From Terriglobia bacterium (GTDB lineage Bacteria; Acidobacteriota; Terriglobia; Bryobacterales; Bryobacteraceae), in NCBI GenBank assembly GCA_020073615.1, contig JAIQEX010000009.1:23846-87845 (forward strand): a stretch of 64,000 bases of DNA. Reading direction: 5' to 3'. Shown here one piece after another: positions 1 to 9,443 of the stretch. Both the position numbers and the translations under genes were made by a program. The notes beneath the pieces are model-generated. The model searched no databases and was not told where the DNA came from. It saw nothing but the letters and a program-made list of their open reading frames with translations. The first letter of the stretch is position 1, and each line of letters begins with the position of its first letter.

Positions 1-280
1 CCGCCTGGTCGATGGCCAGCGTGTAGACACCGACCGGCACCCGGGTGAAGTTGAAGAGCCCGGACTCGCTGGTTATGGCGTCGCGGCTGACGCCGGTCTC
101 CTTGCTGCTGAGACGAACCTTGGCATTGGCCACGGACGCGCCCGACGGGTCCGTAACCGTTCCGTTGAGAGTGGCGCCGCCCACTTCCACCTGCGCGAAA
201 GCGGCGGCATAAAAGGCGCACAACAGCAGGAGCAAAGCGGTGCCCCTGCTCATGATGCGAAGCGAGTAGATGGTTTTCAT
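1..280 (-). CDS. TonB-receptor-like protein, N-terminal fragment
   Basis: The reading frame starts at the ATG complementary to 278-280 behind a GAGGTT ribosome site and runs off the left edge, so only about 93 residues are visible. It opens with a signal peptide (positive residues, then a Leu/Ala-rich core ending in AAAFAQ) and continues into a carboxypeptidase-regulatory (Cna-B-like) beta-sandwich recognised by NGTVTDPSGA, SGLFNFTRVPVG and YTLAIDQ. In Acidobacteriota this start is usual for very large outer-membrane TonB-dependent receptors of the Oar kind. The barrel itself lies outside the window, so receptor function is inferred from the N-terminus. A complete relative lies at 49662-52595. 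Confidence 0.8.
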   Translation of the reverse strand, partial: MKTIYSLRIMSRGTALLLLLCAFYAAAFAQVEVGGATLNGTVTDPSGASVANAKVRLSSKETGVSRDAITSESGLFNFTRVPVGVYTLAIDQA

Positions 281-714
281 GACGGTAACCTCAGTTCAGG
301 ACTGTTCCCCAAGTAGATTCAGTGTACCGCGGAGAAAGTGACGAGGAAATAAAAATGTCGCTGCAGTTCGATGACGGCTGAGATGAGAATCAAAAGGCCG
401 GCCGAATCGTGGTTGGACGACCCAGCCGGCCCTCGGCGGCTCTCGACCACCCCCGTGCACGCAAGCGCAACAGCCGGTGGATCAAGACGACACTTATACG
501 CCGCCGGTCACGTTTTCTCTATCTAGCGACATCCCGATTATACGGCGTATTCGGATTCCTGTATCCGATTTAATCTATGCTTCGTACTTTTCCACACACT
601 TCGCTCCATCCTTATAAAAGATTCCAATCCCGGCCATAGAAAGTTCCGTCTTGGAGTCCGCCAACCCATGTTAGACAATCGACTTAGTACGCTTCGTTCG
701 CGCATGGCTCCCCC
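281..714. other. Divergent intergenic region before amt
   Basis: No gene is supported here. The stretch separates the leftward receptor gene from the rightward amt operon, so it should hold both promoters. Two inverted repeats are visible: GGCCGGC at 396-402 with GCCGGCC at 425-431, and TCGGAT at 551-556 with ATCCGA at 563-568. I saw no convincing sigma-54 (GG-N10-GC) element, which might have been expected for a nitrogen-controlled transporter. Confidence 0.4.
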
Positions 715-2103
715 ATGAGACAACCGGTAAGACTGTACGTACTGATCCTTCTCTGGATGCCTGCCCTGTTCGCACAGGCAACGCCAGACCTCACTGCCAG
801 GATGGCCACGCTCGAAGCCGCCGCGAAATCCGCGCAGAGCGCCGGGGACAATGCCTGGATGCTGATTAGTTCGGCCCTGGTGCTGATGATGACCGGTCCC
901 GGCCTGGCGCTCTTCTATGGCGGCCTGGTGCGCCGCAAGAATGTCCTCGGCACCATGATGCAGAGTTTCATCCTGATGGCCGTGGTCACGGTGCTGTGGG
1001 CGGTGGTGGGGTACAGCCTGGCTTTCGGCGGTTCGTCGCCGCTGGTGGGAGACCTGCGCTTCGCGCTGCTCCACAACGTGGGCAGCGCGCCCAATGCCGA
1101 TTACGCCGCCACCATCCCGCAGCAGACCTTCATGGTCTACCAGTTGATGTTCGCCATCATCACTCCGGCGCTGATCTCCGGTGCATTCGCCGAGCGCATG
1201 AAGTTCAGCGCCATGCTGCTGTTCACCGTGCTCTGGAGCCTGCTCGTGTATTTTCCGATGGCCCACATGGTGTGGGGCAAGGGCGGGCTGCTCAACGCCT
1301 TCCTGGGCGGCACGGTCCCGTGTTTCGATTTCGCGGGTGGCACGGTGGTGCACATCACCTCGGGAGTCTCGGCGCTGGTTTGCGCGCTCTACCTGGGCAA
1401 GCGGACCGGCTATCCCGCCCTGCCCATGAAGCCGCACAGCCTGGTGCTCAGCTTTATCGGCGCCTGCCTGCTATGGGTGGGCTGGTTCGGATTCAACGCC
1501 GGCAGCGCGCTGGGGGCCTCCGCTCTGGCGACCAGCGCGTTTGTCGCCACCCATTTCGGAGCCGCCGCTGCGGCGCTCGGCTGGATCTGCGCCGAGTGGA
1601 TGGAAAACGGCAAGCCCAGCGTGCTGGGCGGGATTTCGGGCGCGGTCGCCGGCCTGGTGGCCATCACTCCCGCCTCCGGCTTCGTTGCGCCGTTCCCCGC
1701 CCTGCTGATCGGCCTGTGCGCGGGCGTGGTGTGCTACCTGATGGTCACGCGCGTGAAGCGCATGTTCGGCTATGACGATTCGCTCGACGCCTTCGGCGTG
1801 CACGGCGCCGGTGGAACCTTGGGCGCCCTCCTCACCGGCGTCTTCGCCACCAGCGCGGTCAACGACGCTTTGAAGGATGGCGCTGGCCGCGCAATGCCTT
1901 TAGGCCTAGTGGACGGCAACGGGGTGCAGGTGTTGAACCAGGCGATCGGTTGCGCCATCGCGTGGGCGCTGGCCATCGCGGGCACGCTGGTAATCCTCAA
2001 GGTCTGCGATATGACGGTCGGCCTGCGCGTGAGCAAGGACCAGGAGACCGAGGGCCTCGATGTCGCCCTGCACGGCGAAGAGGGATATATATTCGAGGGG
2101 TAA
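715..2103 (+). CDS. amt: Ammonium transporter (Amt/MEP family)
   Basis: An inner-membrane ammonium channel of 462 residues. A cleavable-looking leader (residues 1-22, ending ALFAQA) is followed by about 11 hydrophobic segments. Family landmarks are present: GPGLALFYGGLVRRKN after the first membrane span, and the two pore histidines in the contexts PMAHMVWG (His184) and GVHGAGGTLG (His363). An in-frame ATG at 704 hits a stop within four codons, so 715 is the first usable start. It lies 182 bp upstream of a P-II gene, the classical amtB-glnK linkage in which the P-II trimer blocks the channel when nitrogen is plentiful. Nothing looks damaged. Paralogues can be sensors rather than transporters; no signalling domain is attached here. 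Confidence 0.95.
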   Translation: MRQPVRLYVLILLWMPALFAQATPDLTARMATLEAAAKSAQSAGDNAWMLISSALVLMMTGPGLALFYGGLVRRKNVLGTMMQSFILMAVVTVLWAVVGYSLAFGGSSPLVGDLRFALLHNVGSAPNADYAATIPQQTFMVYQLMFAIITPALISGAFAERMKFSAMLLFTVLWSLLVYFPMAHMVWGKGGLLNAFLGGTVPCFDFAGGTVVHITSGVSALVCALYLGKRTGYPALPMKPHSLVLSFIGACLLWVGWFGFNAGSALGASALATSAFVATHFGAAAAALGWICAEWMENGKPSVLGGISGAVAGLVAITPASGFVAPFPALLIGLCAGVVCYLMVTRVKRMFGYDDSLDAFGVHGAGGTLGALLTGVFATSAVNDALKDGAGRAMPLGLVDGNGVQVLNQAIGCAIAWALAIAGTLVILKVCDMTVGLRVSKDQETEGLDVALHGEEGYIFEG

Positions 2104-2136
2104 ACAGGAAGGCGCTAATGAGTCAAATTTCAATCT

Positions 2137-2225
2137 CACCGCGGAGACGCGGAGGAACGGAGACTGCGCGGAGCAGTTCGGCGCTCTCTTCTCCGCGTGA
2201 TCTCCGCGCTCTCCGCGGCTCCGCG
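2137..2225. repeat. GC-rich palindromic repeat between amt and glnB
   Basis: The amt-glnB spacer carries CACCGCGGAGACGCGGAG at 2137-2154 and, after about 35 bases, a tandem of CTCCGCG units (2191-2225) that is its approximate reverse complement. The transcript could fold into a long GC hairpin. Similar CTCCGCG/CGCGGAG palindromes are common intergenic repeats in GC-rich genomes; a role as attenuator between the two genes is only a guess. Confidence 0.5.
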
Positions 2226-2285
2226 TCGAGTGGGCGTGCCGGGAGTGCTGGCCGGTCTGAGGCACAGCCTCGCTAGGATCTGTCC

Positions 2286-2624
2286 ATGAAGAAAATCGAG
2301 GCAATCATCCAGCCTTTCAAATTGGACGAAGTGAAGGAAGCGCTGAAGGGCATCGGCATCGACGGCATGACCATCGGCGACGTGCGCGGTCACGGACGGC
2401 AGAAAGGCCACAAAGAGGTCTATCGCGGCCAGGAGTACAACGTCGACCTGCTGCCCAAAGTGAAGCTCGAGATGGTGGTGCCCGCCAGCCGCCTGGAGGA
2501 AGTCCTCCGGACCCTCACCGCTGCCGCGCGCACCGGCAAAATCGGCGACGGCAAGATCTTCGTTTACGACGTGGCCGAAGCCATCCGCATCCGGAACGAC
2601 GACCGTGGTGAATCGGCCCTGTAA
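2286..2624 (+). CDS. glnB: Nitrogen regulatory protein P-II
   Basis: 112 residues, the normal size of GlnB/GlnK. The protein senses ATP/ADP and 2-oxoglutarate as a trimer and docks on Amt, glutamine-synthetase control proteins and others. The uridylylation tyrosine is in place (Tyr51 in RGQEYNVDLL on the T-loop), as are the signature GDGKIFVYDV and the B-loop TGKIGDGK. The start KKIEAIIQPFKLDEVK is canonical. The gene overlaps the next one, glnD, by 20 bp, so modifier and target are translationally coupled. Neighbourhood with amt favours a GlnK-like role; sequence alone cannot separate GlnB from GlnK. Confidence 0.95.
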   Translation: MKKIEAIIQPFKLDEVKEALKGIGIDGMTIGDVRGHGRQKGHKEVYRGQEYNVDLLPKVKLEMVVPASRLEEVLRTLTAAARTGKIGDGKIFVYDVAEAIRIRNDDRGESAL

Positions 2625-5043
2625 GCTCGAGCTCGCCCCTATCCGGGAAGCCTTCCTGGCCACCGGCGATGCCGAAATCGCGCTCGCCGAGCGCACCGCG
2701 CAAGTGGACCGCGGGGTGGCGGAGGCCGCCGCGGATCTGCTCTTTCCCGAAGTGCCCGCCGGCTTGACCGTGCTCGCCGTGGGCGGATATGGCCGGCGCC
2801 AGTTGTTCCCCTACTCGGACGTCGACCTGCTGTTGCTGTTCGCATCCGAGCGGCTGGCCCTCGCCCGCAAGGACGCCATCGCCGCCTTCCTCCAGAGGCT
2901 CTGGGATGCCGGGATGCGCGTCAGCCACGCGGTCCACACTCCGGCCGAATGCGCCGAGATCCAGGACGGCAACATCGAGTTCAACGTGAGCCTGCTCGAC
3001 CAGCGCTACCTCGCCGGCGATCGTTCGCTCTACGCCGGCCTGGTGGAAAAGCTCCCGCGCTTTCTCGAAGCCGGGCGCGATCCGCTGGTGCGCAACCTGG
3101 CGCGGCTGGCGCGGGAACGCTATGCCAAATTCGGCAACACGTTCTATCATCTCGAGCCCAACGTCAAGGAGACGCCCGGCGGCCTGCGCGACTACCAGCT
3201 CATCGGCTGGCTCGAACAACTGCGCGTGCCGCACCGGCCCGGGCCGGGCCTGCATGAGGCGTTCCGTTTCCTCGCGCGCCTGCGCTGCTACCTGCACTGC
3301 CAGGCCGGCCGCGACCACAACGTGCTCTCCTTCGACGCCCAGGACGCCCTCGCCGACGACTGGCGCGAGGACAACGCCGCCCGCTGGATGCGCCGCTATT
3401 ATCGCCACTCCCGCGATATTCATCGCGCCGCTCTGCGGGCTTTGGAAGAGGGCGAGGCCCGCTACAGCAACCTGTACGCGCAGTTCCGCGAATGGCGCTC
3501 GCGCGTTTCCAACACCGACTTCAGCGTGCACCGCGAGCATGCCCATTTCCGCGCGCCGCAGCGCCTCGCCCTGGAACCGGGACTGGTGCTGCACCTGTTC
3601 GAATTCGTGGCGCGTCACGGCATCCGCCTGTCGAGCGAAGCCGCCGAGCTCATCGATTCGCGGCTGGCCAACCTGCGCGATACCTTCGCCGAGCCGCAAG
3701 CCCTCTGGCCAGCCCTGAACCAGATGTTCACGCTGCCCCATGCGCCACTGGCCATTCGCGCCATGCATGAAACCGGCGTGCTCACCGCCGTTTTCCCGGA
3801 GCTGGAGCAGATGGAGTGCCTGGTGGTCCGCGACTTCTACCACCGCTACACCGTGGACGAACATTCCCTCGTCGCCATCGAGAACCTGTGGTCCGTCCAG
3901 GGCGCTTACCGCGATCTGCTGGGGGAGGTGAAGCAGCCCGGCGCGCTGCTGTTGGCGCTGCTGTTTCACGACGTGGGCAAGGGCTCGCCCGGCGAGGGGC
4001 ACATCGACGCCTCCCTGCGCCTGGCGGAAACCGCCATGCGGCGCATCCGTATGCCGGCGCCGGAGCGGGCCACCGTTCTCTACCTGATCCGCAAGCACCT
4101 GGATCTTTCCGCCGCCCTGCAGTCGCGTGACGTATTCGATCCGCAGACCATCCGCGACGTGGCCCACCAGGTGGAAACCGTGGAGCGGCTCAAGTCACTC
4201 ACGCTGGTGACCTGGGCCGACATCAGCGCCGTGAATCCCGGCGCCATGACGCCGTGGCGCGCCGCACAGCTATGGCAGCTCTACCTGGCGGTCTACAATG
4301 AGCTGACGCGCGAGCTGGAGACCGAGCGCATCGGCGAACTCCCCTCCGGCCCGCCCGAGCGCATGGCGTTCCTCCAGGGCTTCCCCACGCGCTATCTGCG
4401 CACCCATAGCGAGGGCGAAATCGACGAGCATATGGCCCTCGAAGCGCGGAGCCGCGAGCGCGGCGCGGCCGTGGACATCCGCCGCCTGGAATCGGCCTGG
4501 CAACTGACGCTGGTCACCGCCGATCGCCCGGGGCTGTTCGCTGCCGTGGCCGGAACGCTTTCCAGCTTCGCCCTGAACATCCTCAGGGCCGAGGCGTTCG
4601 CCAATCGGCGCGGCGTAGTTTTGGACACCTTCACCTTCTCCGACCCTCTGCGCACCCTGGACCTGAATCCCGCCGAGGTGGACCGTCTGCACACCACCAT
4701 CGAGCGCGTGATTGCCGGGAAGACCGACGTGCGCGCACTCCTGCGCAGCCGTCCCAAGCCCACGCTTCCGAGCCGCAGGGCGGGCATCCCGCCGACTGTT
4801 TCTTTTAACGCGCAGGCCAGCGGCACGGCGACGCTGGTGGAAATCGTGGCCGCAGACCGGCCGGGCCTGCTCTACGACCTGGCTTCGGCCATCTCCTCCA
4901 GCGGCGGGAACATCGAGGTTGTGCTGATCGATACCGAAGGGCACAAGGCCATCGATGTGTTCTACGTGACCGCCGGGGGAAAGAAGCTGGACGCGGAACG
5001 GCAGCGCGCGCTGGACGAAGCGCTGCGCCGCGCGCTGGGCTGA
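2605..5043 (+). CDS. glnD: Bifunctional P-II uridylyltransferase / UMP-removing enzyme
   Basis: 812 residues (E. coli GlnD is about 890). It transfers UMP to Tyr51 of P-II when glutamine is low and removes it when glutamine is high. Domains in order: nucleotidyltransferase with GGYGRRQLFPYSDVDLL (residues 60-76, metal Asp72 and Asp74), GlnD helical linker, HD phosphohydrolase (LLFHDVGKG, near residue 455), and two C-terminal ACT domains (about 632-705 and 737-812) that bind glutamine. GTG starts at 2605 and 2608 are both possible; either overlaps glnB. All active-site motifs are intact. The last ~250 bp, encoding the second ACT domain, recur at 6643-6894. Confidence 0.95.
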   Translation: MVNRPCKLELAPIREAFLATGDAEIALAERTAQVDRGVAEAAADLLFPEVPAGLTVLAVGGYGRRQLFPYSDVDLLLLFASERLALARKDAIAAFLQRLWDAGMRVSHAVHTPAECAEIQDGNIEFNVSLLDQRYLAGDRSLYAGLVEKLPRFLEAGRDPLVRNLARLARERYAKFGNTFYHLEPNVKETPGGLRDYQLIGWLEQLRVPHRPGPGLHEAFRFLARLRCYLHCQAGRDHNVLSFDAQDALADDWREDNAARWMRRYYRHSRDIHRAALRALEEGEARYSNLYAQFREWRSRVSNTDFSVHREHAHFRAPQRLALEPGLVLHLFEFVARHGIRLSSEAAELIDSRLANLRDTFAEPQALWPALNQMFTLPHAPLAIRAMHETGVLTAVFPELEQMECLVVRDFYHRYTVDEHSLVAIENLWSVQGAYRDLLGEVKQPGALLLALLFHDVGKGSPGEGHIDASLRLAETAMRRIRMPAPERATVLYLIRKHLDLSAALQSRDVFDPQTIRDVAHQVETVERLKSLTLVTWADISAVNPGAMTPWRAAQLWQLYLAVYNELTRELETERIGELPSGPPERMAFLQGFPTRYLRTHSEGEIDEHMALEARSRERGAAVDIRRLESAWQLTLVTADRPGLFAAVAGTLSSFALNILRAEAFANRRGVVLDTFTFSDPLRTLDLNPAEVDRLHTTIERVIAGKTDVRALLRSRPKPTLPSRRAGIPPTVSFNAQASGTATLVEIVAADRPGLLYDLASAISSSGGNIEVVLIDTEGHKAIDVFYVTAGGKKLDAERQRALDEALRRALG

Positions 5044-5207
5044 GTTGCCCAGCGTGGTGGAAGGCCGCACGTCGCCGCCAATGCCTGCGGTCGATCCGCG
5101 CGCCGTCGGGATCGCGTGGCTGCGAGTCGATCGACCACGAGGAGCAAGCCGGTTTCGAGTCATGGTGACAACGGACAATGGTCGACGGAGAAGGGCCGGA
5201 TCACATC

Positions 5208-6010
5208 TCAAGACCGGGGATGCTTTCGGTTCAGGCAAGTCGTGAAGGCCGCGGCGATGCCCACGATGAATTCGGCTTCCTCGCGCGGCGGCTCGACGTT
5301 CTCTTTGCCGTGCCGCGCGCCTGAATTGCAGGCATAGCCCCACAGGCCTTCAATGGTTTTTTTCAGATGGCCGGGGGAAGAGGTTGGGGTGCTGACTGAG
5401 ATAATCCCCAAGCGTCATTTGTTTCTTCGCGCCGGTGATGTCGTGCAGTACGCATTCCATGGCGTTCGATGCGCGTTCGATGCGCGTTCGACGGCGCCGC
5501 TGAAATCGGGTTTCGGCCGCAGCGACAGGTTGCGGATGGCGCTTTCAATCCGTTCCGCGGCCGTGGTCCGACCGGCCGCTGTCAACTCGGCCGGAGCAAT
5601 CTGCACGGTACGCTGAAAGGCCTCATCGCCGCGCATGATGACCTTGCCGTCAACGAACTGCCAGCCGATGCCAGCGTACTGGAAATAGTCGTTCAACTCC
5701 TGCTGGAAAGGGTAGGCCCGCGCGTCTTCATCTCCTTCGGGTTGGCGGCGATGAAATCCAGGTCGCCTTCCTCTTTTGAAATTGTGATCGCCTCTGCTGG
5801 TGGTGGCCAGTCGTCAATGCCGTACCGGTTGAACAGTCGCTCGATGCGCTCCCATAAGAACGCGGCGGACGAATAGCGGCGAAGGATGTCGATGATCGGC
5901 TGGCGCATTTTTTCCGGGCCGGACGAGACCTTGCCGTTCTGAAAATGACGCCTGATTATCCATTGGACGAAAACCGGAACCGGTCGGGGAAATGACGTAA
6001 CATTAACGGC
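5208..6010 (-). pseudogene. Broken AbiJ-like protein gene
   Basis: Read leftward, three frames carry one continuous protein. The first part (about 6010-5725) reads MRQPIIDILRRYSSAAFLW and WERIERLFNRYGI. After a one-base frame change near 5720 it continues QELNDYFQYAGIGWQFVDG, IESAIRNLSLRPKPDFSGAV, ERASNAMECVLHDITG. An exact 11-bp tandem duplication (5462-5483) shifts the frame there, and a missing base near 5370 shifts it again before LKKTIEGLWGYACNSGARHG and REEAEFIVGIAAAF, ending at 5208. The C-terminal half resembles the abortive-infection AbiJ-type family (helical domain with ASNA...C..ITG and YGYxSxxxxxRHG). The match is from memory and the family name is tentative. With three frame breaks it is not expected to be functional. 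Confidence 0.6.
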
Positions 6011-6276
6011 CTTTATGTTGTACGTTGTACCATTTCGCGTCCGCTGAAGACCATAAGGTGATCCGCCACCCTTCCAGCAGTTCGGCTCACGCTCCGTTGT
6101 GGCCCGATTCACTCTCTATGGAAGAGGGCTGTAATCTGGCCATGGCGGCGATTGTCCTCGTTCGGTTCGTGCTACACACAATGCCGAGTTCGTGCAGCAG
6201 TCGCCTCGGCCGCTCTGAACTGTGAGGCGCCGCTTTGTAACGCCTTGGGTGCATAATGATGAGAGGAGACCGTGCC

Positions 6277-6531
6277 GTGACCATCACTTTGCCGCTTCAG
6301 CCGCAGGAAGAAGCCCGACTCGTCGCTTTGGCTCGTGCCAAGGGCCTCTCCACGGACGCGCTGGTGCGCGAGGCGTTGGACCGGATTCTCGCGGAGGCGG
6401 GTGCGACTTCCGAACCGCCCGGTTCGGCATCAGGCGCAGCACTCGTCGCGGCAATGCAGGATTCTCCCTGCAGGGAGATCGGTCTTGAAGTGCCACGCCA
6501 TCGGTCCCCCGTGCGAAATGTCGGGTTCTGA
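6277..6531 (+). CDS. VapB-type antitoxin (partner of truncated PIN toxin)
   Basis: A GTG start at 6277 lies about eight bases after GAGGAGA, a better ribosome site than the ATGs at 6256/6259. The 84-residue protein has a ribbon-helix-helix-like N-terminus (TITLPLQPQEEARL, then LSTDALVREALDRIL) and a C-terminal tail ending PVRNVGF, the form seen in small antitoxins that neutralise PIN-domain VapC toxins. Its TGA overlaps the toxin ATG by one base. The antitoxin looks intact while the toxin is cut short, so the pair is an orphaned antitoxin. No target is evident. Confidence 0.6.
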   Translation: MTITLPLQPQEEARLVALARAKGLSTDALVREALDRILAEAGATSEPPGSASGAALVAAMQDSPCREIGLEVPRHRSPVRNVGF

Positions 6532-6645
6532 TGGCATGGTTGCTCGACACCAACGTGCTATCGGAGTTGCGCCGGCTCAAGCCTGAACCGAAGGTCGTGG
6601 ATTTCGTTGCCGGTCAGCCGCTGGGCGAGCTTTACATCAGCGTCC
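6531..6645 (+). pseudogene. Truncated VapC PIN-domain toxin
   Basis: The first ~38 residues are a standard VapC start: MAWLLDTNVLSELRR with the first catalytic Asp (Asp6), then VDFVAGQPLGELYIS. At 6643 the sequence switches without a gap into the duplicated glnD 3' end, in the wrong frame for the ACT domain, so the other three acidic residues of the PIN nuclease are missing. The toxin is therefore dead, whatever is made from the hybrid frame that runs on to 6782. Confidence 0.8.
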
Positions 6646-6894
6646 CGCCGCCGTTTCTTTTGACGCGCAGGCCAGCGACACGGCGACGCTGGTGGAAATC
6701 GTGGCCGAAGACCGGCCGGGTCTGCTCCACGACCTGGCTTCAGCCATCTCCTCCAGCGGCGGGAACATCGAGGTGGTGCTGATCGATACCAAAGGGCACA
6801 AGGCCATCGATGTGTTCTATGTGACCGCCGGGGGCAAGAAGCTGGACGCGGAGCGGCAGCACGCGCTGGACGAAGCGCTCGGTAGCGCGCTGGG
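6643..6894 (+). repeat. Second copy of the glnD 3' end (ACT domain)
   Basis: Bases 6643-6894 repeat 4787-5039 of glnD in direct orientation at a constant offset of 1855 bp apart from one missing base near the left end. By hand count about 16 of ~242 bases differ. The ACT frame is still open from 6692 to 6910 (EIVAEDRPGLLHDLASAISS and onward) with a few replacements such as Tyr to His and Glu to Lys, and ends in its own TAA. It has no convincing ribosome site. Best read as a duplication scar; a stand-alone ACT protein is not supported. Confidence 0.9.
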
Positions 6895-6939
6895 ACGGCA
6901 CGCTGCCTAACCGCTGCCGCCCTCTCCCGTCTGACCCTT

Positions 6940-9357
6940 ATGCGCTCATTCGGTCAGGACCTTCACTATGCCGTCCGCCTGTTGCGGCGCGCGCCCGGCT
7001 TCACGGCCGTTGCGGTCCTCGTGCTCGCGCTCGGAATCGGGGCCAACTCGGCCATCTTCAGCGTGGTTGACGCCGCGCTGCTCCGGCCCCTGCCCTTTCA
7101 CAATCCCGATGGCGTGGTCTCGCTCTGGGAGCAGCCGCCCAGCCACACGCGCAACCGGGTATCGCCGCTCAACTTCCTCGACTGGCACGACCAGAACACG
7201 GCCTTCAGTAGCATGGCCGCCTACGCCGGCGGCTCGAAGACCCTGCAGACGCCCAACGGCGCGGAGCGCCTCGAAGGCCAGTCCGTGACCCTGGAGTTCT
7301 TCGACCTGCTGGGCATCCGCCCGATCGCGGGCCGCCTGTTCACCGCCGGGGACGAACGCACGCGCGCCGACGTGATCCTGCTCGGCGAGCGCACCTGGCG
7401 CAGCCGCTTCGGCGCCGACCCCAGGCTGGTGGGCGGCATCGTGCACCTGGACGGAAAGCCGTTCACCGTCGCCGGCGTCCTGCCCGCCCGCTTCCAATTC
7501 CTTTGGAAGACCGACATCTGGTCGCTGTTCATCGTGACGCGCGACCCCGACCAGCGGCGCATGCACTACCTCGGCGTTCTGGGCCGGCTCAAGCCCAGCG
7601 TGGCGATGGCGCAGGCGCAAACCGCCATGCAGCCGGTCGCCCGGCACATCGCGGAGATCGCGCCCGCCACCAACCAGGGTTGGGGCATCACGGTCGAACC
7701 GCTGCGTGAAGTCATGGTCGGCAGGGAACTGCGCGCCACTTCGCTGGTGCTCGCCGGCGTGGTGGGCCTGGTGCTTCTCCTGGCGTGCGCCAATGTCGCG
7801 AGCCTGATGCTCACGCGCGCCGCCGGCCGGGCGCGCGAGATGGCGGTGCGCGCCTCGCTGGGCGCGGGAAGCCTGCGGCTGGTGCGGCAACTCCTGACCG
7901 AGAGCGTGCTCCTGGCGGCGTTGGGCGGCGCCGCGGGCGTGACGCTCGCCTGGGGCCTGATCCGCGTGGCGCCAGCGCTGATTCCGCCCGGTACCCTGCC
8001 GCCCGGCCTGGATCTCACGCTCGACTTTCGGGTGGCGGCATTCGCCCTGGTGGTTACGCTCGCCACCGGCCTCGTGTTCGGTTTGGCGCCCGCCTGGCAA
8101 GGAGCGCGGACCTCGCTCGCGGACGCGCTGCGCGGCGGCGGGCGCATCGCCACCTCGGGGAACGCGAAGTTGCTGGGCGGAATCGCCACGGCCGAGATCG
8201 CCATCGGCGTGGTCCTGGTCTCCGGCGCCGGACTGTTCCTGCGCACCCTCGACCGGTTGAGCCAGGTGGACCCCGGCTTTCATGCCGGCAAGGTGCTCAC
8301 CATGCACATGAGTCTTCCTCTCACCCGCTATCCCACCCCGGATCGAACGCTCCCCTTTTACGATGCGGCGCAGCGCGAAATCGAAGCGCTGCCCGGCGTG
8401 GTGTCCGCGTCTTTCGGAGGCAGTCTTCCCCTGACCGGATGGGACATCGGGCAAGGATTCCAGGTGATCGGTGAGCCGGAATTAGAGGCGAGCAAACGCA
8501 GTGCGGCGCACTACCAGATTGTGGGGCCGCGTTATTTCGAGACCCTTGGCATTCCTTTGCTGGCTGGCCGGCCGTTCGGCGATCGCGACACCGCCCGAAC
8601 GCAGCCGGTCGCCATCGTGAACCAGGAGTTCGTGCGGCGCTGCCTGCGCGGCGGCCCCGCCATCGGCCGCCACGTGAAGGTGCAGGCCATGGACATGCGC
8701 GGCCCGGGGTATGTGGACCGCGAGATCGTGGGAGTGTCCGGGCAGGTCCATGTCGACGGTCTCACGGAAACCGAGAGCGCCCTCGAGATCTACGTTCCCC
8801 TCGCGCAGAATCCCTGGTTCGACCCTTCCCTTGCCGTACGTACCGGTGGCGATCCGCTGGCTATGACCTCCGCCGTGAAAGCGGCCGTCGCCAAAGCCGA
8901 CAAGGATCTCGCGGTGACCGACGTGCGGGCCATGGACCAGATCGCCTACGAATCGGGGGCCCGCCCGCGCTTCCGGGCGCGCCTGCTGAGCGGTTTTGCG
9001 GCTCTGGCGCTGGTGCTCGCGGCGGTCGGTGTGTTCGGCGTGCTGGCCTTTTCGGTCACCCAGCGGACGCGCGAGTTCGGCATCCGCATGGCGCTCGGCG
9101 CGCACGTGGGCGCCGTGCTGCGCATGGTGCTGGCCCGTGGGCTGAGAATCGCCGCCGTGGGAATCGGCCTGGGCATCGCCGGCGCCGCCGCCCTGGCGCG
9201 CAGCCTCGGCGCGCTGCTGTTCGGCGTGAAGCCGCTCGATGCCGTCGCCTTCCTGAGCGCCGCGGCCATCCTGGCGCTGGTGGCCCTGGCCGCCGCCGCC
9301 ATCCCCGCCGCCCGCGCCGCCCGCGTGGACCCCGCCATCGCGCTGCGCGAAGAATAA
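6940..9357 (+). CDS. ADOP-type MacB/FtsX permease
   Basis: 805 residues with the duplicated layout of acidobacterial permeases: membrane span (residues ~20-42, [20 protein letters not shown]), periplasmic MacB core, FtsX block of three spans (about 265-400), second periplasmic core (about 430-650), second FtsX block (about 680-800) and the terminal signature [11 protein letters not shown]. Such proteins resemble the membrane half of MacB-like ABC systems but have no ATPase here or alongside; substrates are unknown. The start follows the glnD-copy scar by 45 bp. The last 33 coding bases recur at the end of the next gene. Confidence 0.9.
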   Translation: MRSFGQDLHYAVRLLRRAPGFTAVAVLVLALGIGANSAIFSVVDAALLRPLPFHNPDGVVSLWEQPPSHTRNRVSPLNFLDWHDQNTAFSSMAAYAGGSKTLQTPNGAERLEGQSVTLEFFDLLGIRPIAGRLFTAGDERTRADVILLGERTWRSRFGADPRLVGGIVHLDGKPFTVAGVLPARFQFLWKTDIWSLFIVTRDPDQRRMHYLGVLGRLKPSVAMAQAQTAMQPVARHIAEIAPATNQGWGITVEPLREVMVGRELRATSLVLAGVVGLVLLLACANVASLMLTRAAGRAREMAVRASLGAGSLRLVRQLLTESVLLAALGGAAGVTLAWGLIRVAPALIPPGTLPPGLDLTLDFRVAAFALVVTLATGLVFGLAPAWQGARTSLADALRGGGRIATSGNAKLLGGIATAEIAIGVVLVSGAGLFLRTLDRLSQVDPGFHAGKVLTMHMSLPLTRYPTPDRTLPFYDAAQREIEALPGVVSASFGGSLPLTGWDIGQGFQVIGEPELEASKRSAAHYQIVGPRYFETLGIPLLAGRPFGDRDTARTQPVAIVNQEFVRRCLRGGPAIGRHVKVQAMDMRGPGYVDREIVGVSGQVHVDGLTETESALEIYVPLAQNPWFDPSLAVRTGGDPLAMTSAVKAAVAKADKDLAVTDVRAMDQIAYESGARPRFRARLLSGFAALALVLAAVGVFGVLAFSVTQRTREFGIRMALGAHVGAVLRMVLARGLRIAAVGIGLGIAGAAALARSLGALLFGVKPLDAVAFLSAAAILALVALAAAAIPAARAARVDPAIALREE

Positions 9358-9388
9358 GACCGGCCGCAACGCTTCGCCCCCCTGGGCT

Positions 9389-9417
9389 CCGGTGCGCATG
9401 GTATTCTAATGCACCGG
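9389..9417 (+). promoter_or_regulatory. Palindrome with extended -10 before the ankyrin gene
   Basis: CCGGTGC at 9389-9395 pairs with GCACCGG at 9411-9417. Between them lies TGGTATTCT, an extended -10 (TGn then TATTCT at 9402-9407); no good -35 is seen. The gene start at 9444 follows CGGGGAGAG. A repressor site over a promoter is the simplest reading; an mRNA hairpin is possible. Confidence 0.35.
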
Positions 9418-9443
9418 CGCCCCTTCTGCCGGGGAGAGTTTCT

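Noticed and set aside
281..714. Sigma-54 promoter for amt
   Set aside because: I looked for GG-N10-GC with flanking TGGC/TTGC and found no acceptable match.
6692..6910. Stand-alone ACT-domain protein
   Set aside because: It is the duplicated tail of glnD without a ribosome site; listed as a repeat instead, although the frame is still open.
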